Assembly: GCA_019722365.1 (NCBI GenBank)
Contig: JADFUC010000758.1
Location: 1,178,001 to 1,242,000 of the forward strand
From: Lithospermum erythrorhizon
Taxonomy: Eukaryota > Streptophyta > Magnoliopsida > Boraginales > Boraginaceae
DNA: 64,000 nt
Direction of reading: 5' to 3'
This document shows positions 61,780 to 64,000 of the stretch, piece after piece. The position numbers and the translations under genes are program-made. The notes beneath the pieces were generated by a model. It was not told the DNA's origin, ran no database searches, and saw nothing but the letters and a program-made list of their open reading frames with translations. Numbering within the stretch: the stretch's first letter is position 1; the number at the start of each line of letters is the position of its first letter.

Positions 61780-63356
61780 CACAGGCGAAAACCGATAACT
61801 CTCAGCATTTGGGATCAGATGGTTGAACACTACGGCCCTATTCTCACAGCAGCTGCTGCCTCCTTTTCCGTTGTGGTTGCCAAAAGGCTTAAAACTAAGT
61901 TGTATCGAGGTTATATTCATGACATACCTTACTCTTCAATTAGCTGCACCTGCACTCTTTTAAGTATCTTCGTTTTTTAATGTAATTTCTTATGAAATCG
62001 ACACCCTTTTAGGAGCGTCTCTATCTGCAAACAAGTCTAGCTCCTTTAACCGTTGATCCTCCGCTATGTGATGTCTCTGCACTTAAATCCTGGTATGTTT
62101 ATGTATTATCAAATATATTGTTGTTGACTGTGTATTATTTTCAAGCAATTTGTGACAAAAATTTAATTATACCTAATAGGTTTGACACGGTTCGTGAGAT
62201 GGAATTACCCGCTCTACTAGATGACTACTCTATTGCATTTGCCAAGGATCTTGTTGATCGCAACATTGTTAGAAAGTATTCCGTTGGTGAGATCCAAACG
62301 GGCGACCAGGTGTGTTTACGAGTATTTTGATGTGTGCGCATTTGAATGACTTTAATTTGTTTAATCCTTTTAAGCTAACTTGTTCTTATTGGTACCGTAG
62401 TGTGGAGACTTTTGGACCCGTTCGTTCCTTCAGCTGACCCCGGGAGAGCAAACGCCTATACTATATAGGGTGTGGTAACTGTTTCACCAAGGTCAATGCG
62501 GAAGCAGGTGTCGAATACCATTGCTTGCTTTGTGATAAAGATGTCATGTCAACGATTAGGTAACCATTCCCTGATGTGTTTCCATTCTCATTAATCATTG
62601 TTATTTTCCAGCAAATTCGACATTATCTTTTTTATTTATAGGCCTCGAGTTTCAGTGGATGCATATGATCACAGTGGGCGTGTCACTGCTGGTGTGATAG
62701 AGATGGTGGCCGAACAGATCTTAAACTGCACTGCAACGCAGTTGAAGACCTTTGTTCTCAAGGTACTCCAATTCTGACTTTGTCGAAACACTAATGTCTT
62801 TTATGCTGTTTTACAATTGTCTTATTCACTCTTTTACATCACTCATGTTCGTTGTGCAGGGTGTTGAATATGACCTTGAACCTGTGAGGGTAGAGTTCCA
62901 TGACAAGATTTATCTTGTGCTGCTCCGTCGCACTTACAACAGGCGATCTGATGCATAGAAAAGACTCTGGTTACATACTTCGATGATACTGTTTCTCCAG
63001 AAATCGATACTGGATCGCTCTATACCCCCACTAATGTTTTACCTGTTGAGTTGACTCCCAGCAAGACTGACAACATCACTGAAGGCGCCATTGAGATATC
63101 TCCTCTCAAGCGTCAACTAGAAAGTGTTACCATTAAGACTGGTCCGTCCATGCAACGCTTTCTTAATAACTAATAGTGTTTCATTTTATGAATTGAGTTC
63201 TATATGCTTGCTGGATTACACTACTTGTGCAATTATAATTAATTCTTGCTACATACAGGTAGCCCCGTCAAGAAGGCGTTGTTGAAGGACACTCCTACTC
63301 CAAGTGAAGACACATCTTGCACGCTTGAAACTCCACAAGATGGTCGGCAAGGTTGA
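61780..63356 (+). pseudogene. Helitron-linked RPA70-like single-strand DNA-binding gene, broken
   Basis: Seven exon-like pieces (about 61780-61909, 62013-62092, 62180-62309, 62401-62559, 62642-62762, 62860-63141, 63259-63356) spell OB-fold parts of replication protein A large subunit. Piece 1 has ITLSIWDQMVEHYG and PVVVAKRLKTKLYRG. Piece 4 has CGDFW and a CGNC...CLLC zinc ribbon, with DHSGRVTAGVI in piece 5, as in the RPA C-terminal domain. The frame slips between pieces 1 and 2, near 62460 and near 62957 (a stop followed by recovery), so it is not intact. Plant Helitrons often carry RPA genes, which fits the adjoining Rep remnant. Splice sites look normal. It could instead be a decayed host RPA paralogue. 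Confidence 0.72.
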
Positions 63357-64000
63357 CTCATCGATCGCTATTCCAATCACCTTTTGATTAGTCAATGTCT
63401 CCGTATTGATGAGCTGCTGTATGAAAACTCACTTGTAATTTACTGAAATGCAATGTCCTGCTACATTAATATGCACGTCTTAGTGTGAACTACAGAGCTA
63501 CAATCATTTTAATTAGCTGTTTTCACATGTCGTTTGAAACAATTATTGGTACCTCGTGTTCTATTACGTCGAATCATCAACAATGTATTGTGGATCGTGA
63601 AATGTGATATGTGCTTATCATGTGTTATTGATTGGAGATTATTGCCCATCTTGAGGTACATTGTTTGTGTGCCATGTTCATTCTATTGTATAAACTGCAT
63701 TGCTGTGAATTATATTGAAATGCTATTGTGGTTTGAGATATATTCAACTGCTATTATGTCTTTGTGATGAGAACAAATAATCCTAAATTGCATCATTTTA
63801 ATTACTATAATATCTTTGTGATTAGATCGAATAATCTCCAAGTGCATTGCTATAATATTGAATTTCTAATCGAATACTAAAATTAAGTTCGAACTCGATT
63901 TCATATTATCCTAATTGAATAGAATCTTTAAAATTGAGTTCGAGGCTTCGATCCATCTTATTATAGGCGTTGATTTCGACCGATGTCGTCATATTCTATG
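63357..64000. other. 3' flank of the Helitron remnant
   Basis: AT-rich DNA with no gene. The CTRR-ending hairpin expected at a Helitron 3' terminus could not be identified before the window ends. Confidence 0.5.

Noticed and set aside
1..64000. CRISPR arrays, operons, Shine-Dalgarno sites or phage genes
   Set aside because: The window is plant nuclear DNA with spliced genes; no regularly spaced direct-repeat array or prokaryotic gene cluster is present.

Overview
This is AT-rich nuclear DNA from a flowering plant, probably a eudicot. It has intron-rich genes with GT-AG introns, plant-only families (a TOPLESS corepressor, an AVT6 transporter, a vacuolar H+-pyrophosphatase), and MITEs, LTR elements and a Helitron remnant between genes. 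The species cannot be named from sequence alone.

Layout. 1-2.4 kb: a single-exon AVT6-type amino-acid transporter (minus). 2.4-20.9 kb: a gene-poor block with old transposon debris, including a degraded LTR element (13.27-16.82 kb, minus) with a broken gag, possible cryptic exons near 11.7-12.3 kb and a CACTA-like patch near 12.55 kb. 21.7-28.4 kb: a 25-exon TOPLESS gene (plus). 29.4-36.5 kb: a 15-exon leucine-rich-repeat gene (minus) whose exons are mostly 72 or 75 bp. 36.5-40.6 kb: the shared upstream region of the LRR gene and the CobW gene, holding scrambled 25S/ITS2 rDNA fragments, a small inverted-repeat MITE and a 1-kb Mutator-like element. 40.6-45.5 kb: a plastid-type CobW/COG0523 metal GTPase with a His-rich insert (plus). 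46.1-47.4 kb: a UXT-type prefoldin subunit (minus). 50.7-55.7 kb: a type I vacuolar H+-pyrophosphatase (minus) with a short frameshifted patch in exon 6. 55.8-60.3 kb: intergenic, with two Stowaway-like MITEs and a SINE-like Pol III promoter. 60.8-63.4 kb: a decayed Helitron remnant with a Rep N-terminal domain followed by RPA-like OB folds.

The run TPL - LRR - CobW - (UXT) - H+-PPase repeats the gene neighbourhood of Arabidopsis chromosome 1 around At1g15690-At1g15750 as I remember it. This supports orthology and marks UXT as the extra gene here. The genes are unrelated in function; they form a conserved block, not an operon or pathway. The most unusual items are the truncated Helitron Rep/RPA arrangement, the local damage in the H+-PPase gene, an inverted duplication of H+-PPase intron-1 repeats beyond its 3' end, and the scrambled rDNA insert in a promoter region. 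I found no new defence or mobile system that the sequence alone can establish.
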